From Clarkia xantiana subsp. parviflora (Eukaryota; Streptophyta; Magnoliopsida; Myrtales; Onagraceae), in NCBI GenBank assembly GCA_036873135.1, contig JAPTYO010000055.1, forward strand, positions 1 to 64,000: DNA of 64,000 bases, in the 5' to 3' direction. The notes under the pieces are model-generated. The model did not search any database. It was given only the letters and a program-made list of their open reading frames with translations, and was not told the DNA's origin. Of this stretch, positions 62,536 to 64,000 are shown piece by piece; position 1 is the stretch's first letter; every line of letters begins with the position of its first letter. Both the position numbers and the translations under genes were made by a program.

Positions 62536-62787
62536 GCTTATGCCCGGGGAAGACGAACCAGGAAGCCGCTGCCCGACTCCCTGGGAAGGCTGCGAATGGA
62601 TTTCTTCCCCCGGTTCGGTGGGATTTGGAACCCAGTCCGAAAGACCCTCGAAAAAGGAAGAGGAAGGGTGGTCATCCCCCCGGCCCCAGAAGGAGCCATC
62701 ATAAACGTGGATATTGTTGCTGCGGAAAGGAGGTGAAACCGCAGCAAATTAGAGAGTAGACTCACCATGAAAGTAGTGAAAACGCAT

Positions 62788-63023
62788 CAAATTAGATTAC
62801 ATAATGGAAAAGGCATCAAGATCTTTCTCCAATAAAGGCAGCGATAGAGAAAGATCAAAGCTAACAGCAAACTGGTAAGAAGAAAGATATCGAATGGAGT
62901 GACTACAATCAAGTTAAAATATATACGCAGATATATTGATAATATTGTATTAATCGAACCGAAAAAAATAGGAAGAGGGCACTTTTTCATTTTTAGGGAA
63001 CTTTGCAAACTATTTCGCCACAC
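62788..63023. other. Short spacer
   Basis: No recognised gene. A minus-strand frame (62787-63026) is hydrophobic (IVVTPFDIFLLTSLLLALIF) with no family signature. Confidence 0.4.
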
Positions 63024-63080
63024 CAAGGTGAAAGGATTCGAACCTAAACAGATGCGCTGACCAGACTGCGCTACACCTTG
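63024..63080 (-). pseudogene. tRNA-Pro pseudogene with internal deletion
   Basis: On the minus strand the sequence begins CAAGGTGTAGCGCAGTCTGG and reaches the anticodon stem at GCGCATCTGTTT. It then jumps to AGGTTCGAATCC and closes with CACCTTGG. About 17 bases, covering the anticodon, the 3' side of its stem and the variable loop, are missing. The acceptor and T-arm are intact, so the RNA could still be recognised by processing enzymes but not function in translation. Confidence 0.85.
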
Positions 63081-64000
63081 TCTTACCCACTCACTAGCTC
63101 TTCGTCGTTCGCCTCACCTCACTGCCGATCGCCGCGCTCCTTATCTACGCTAAATGTCCGTACCGTACGTTCTTTTTCGCGAAGAGCAACCTCGACCGAC
63201 CGAACCAACGCCTTATCAAACATACTTTGATTTTGTCAAGGCTCTCGCGGGCAGCCGTACATGATACCCGACGGTTTGCACCCGCCTGCGGCGAAGGCCT
63301 GGTCAATCGTATACGATCATCAAAATCGGAGTCGCTAACACCCATTTTGAGTTGCCTCGTCCTTAGAGTCAAGCTGGATCTTCATTCTACGAGAAATCTG
63401 CCTGCTGATTGTTCAAGTGGGCTGCGAGCGAAGGGAATAAACCCCGAGCGGGATCAGAGGGCACCTCCCCCAAAAAAGTAGGGGGAACTCTGAGCCCACG
63501 CAGGATACATGACCGACACTGAGCACTGCAGCAGCGAGCGGGTTAGCCAAGCAGCAGCTTCTTACGGGACGACTAAGTGCGCTGCAACCTGCGGTTGGAT
63601 GCGACTTCCTGTGCTAGTAGACGCTACTTTACCCCCCTTACTGGAGGACCCGAATGAAGCCGCTTGGCAAGAAATATTAAATGCTAGATTTTGCTCTGTC
63701 GTATTGTCTTAATTTCATTTATTAATTAATTCATTCCAAGCTTCATTCAATTCTCTGTCTCGACAAGCTGAATTTTAATAGGTGTTCAGTTCACAAGCTT
63801 CACCCAAACGATTTCACTCAAATAGGTGCGTGACTCTATCAAAGGATGGAACAGAACTCCAGTTAGCTCTCGATTCTCCTAGTGGTTTATTTTACCATAT
63901 GGTAAGGTTGGTGCATTGTTATTGCCCGTAGCTACCTTCATTAGGTGTCCCCGACTGAGCTTAAAAACCAGCCTGGTGGGCATGCGCCGGGCGAGTCTCC
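63081..64000. other. Gene-free spacer to window end
   Basis: No recognised gene. Frames at 63145-63372 (-) and 63227-63481 (+) lack family signatures. Confidence 0.5.

Overview
This window is part of the mitochondrial genome of a flowering plant, probably a eudicot. It carries nad2 exons c, d and e, the rps19-rps3-rpl16 cluster, ccmFN, a cox1-derived gene, the nad4L-atp4 pair, and tRNA genes for Tyr, Asn and Cys. Other hallmarks are group II introns with recognisable domain V, codons that only make sense after C-to-U RNA editing, a chloroplast insert with trnV-GAC, long gene-poor spacers, and many broken nuclear-type retrotransposon pieces. The species cannot be named from the sequence alone.

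Layout: 1-8.3 kb is spacer with LINE and Ty3/gypsy debris. 8.3-16.1 kb is a dense island of foreign DNA: a chloroplast trnV-GAC fragment, a broken nuclear presenilin gene, a broken mitovirus-like RNA polymerase, a LINE tail, a Ty3/gypsy pol region and a LINE ORF1 piece. 17.5-22 kb (minus strand) holds nad2 exons e, d and c with two cis introns and the 3' half of a trans-spliced intron, followed by trnY, trnN and trnC. 25.7-34.2 kb is mostly unassigned spacer ending in gypsy gag debris. 35.3-39.4 kb is the ribosomal protein cluster. 39.4-47.5 kb is spacer with tRNA-like elements. 47.5-49.4 kb has a disrupted tRNA-Pro sequence and ccmFN. 51.98-54.33 kb is one 783-codon reading frame. 55-56.5 kb has nad4L and atp4. 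56.8-63.1 kb is retrotransposon debris, an rps4 fragment joined to an unknown ORF, and a deleted tRNA-Pro copy.

The most remarkable locus is the 783-codon frame at 51979-54330. Its first 414 codons are cox1, the next 140 are a diverged internal piece of cox2, and the last 229 are an unknown Pro/Gly-rich and coiled-coil domain, all in frame. It lacks the cox1 C-terminus and the CuA site of cox2. Its architecture resembles the chimeric genes behind cytoplasmic male sterility (the petunia pcf gene is also a multi-part fusion that includes cox2), but that role is an inference. No intact cox1 or cox2 is present in the window.

The recognised intact genes serve respiration (nad2, nad4L: complex I; atp4: ATP synthase), cytochrome c maturation (ccmFN) and translation (rps3, rps19, rpl16, trnY, trnN, trnC). 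nad2 needs exons a and b from another locus by trans-splicing.
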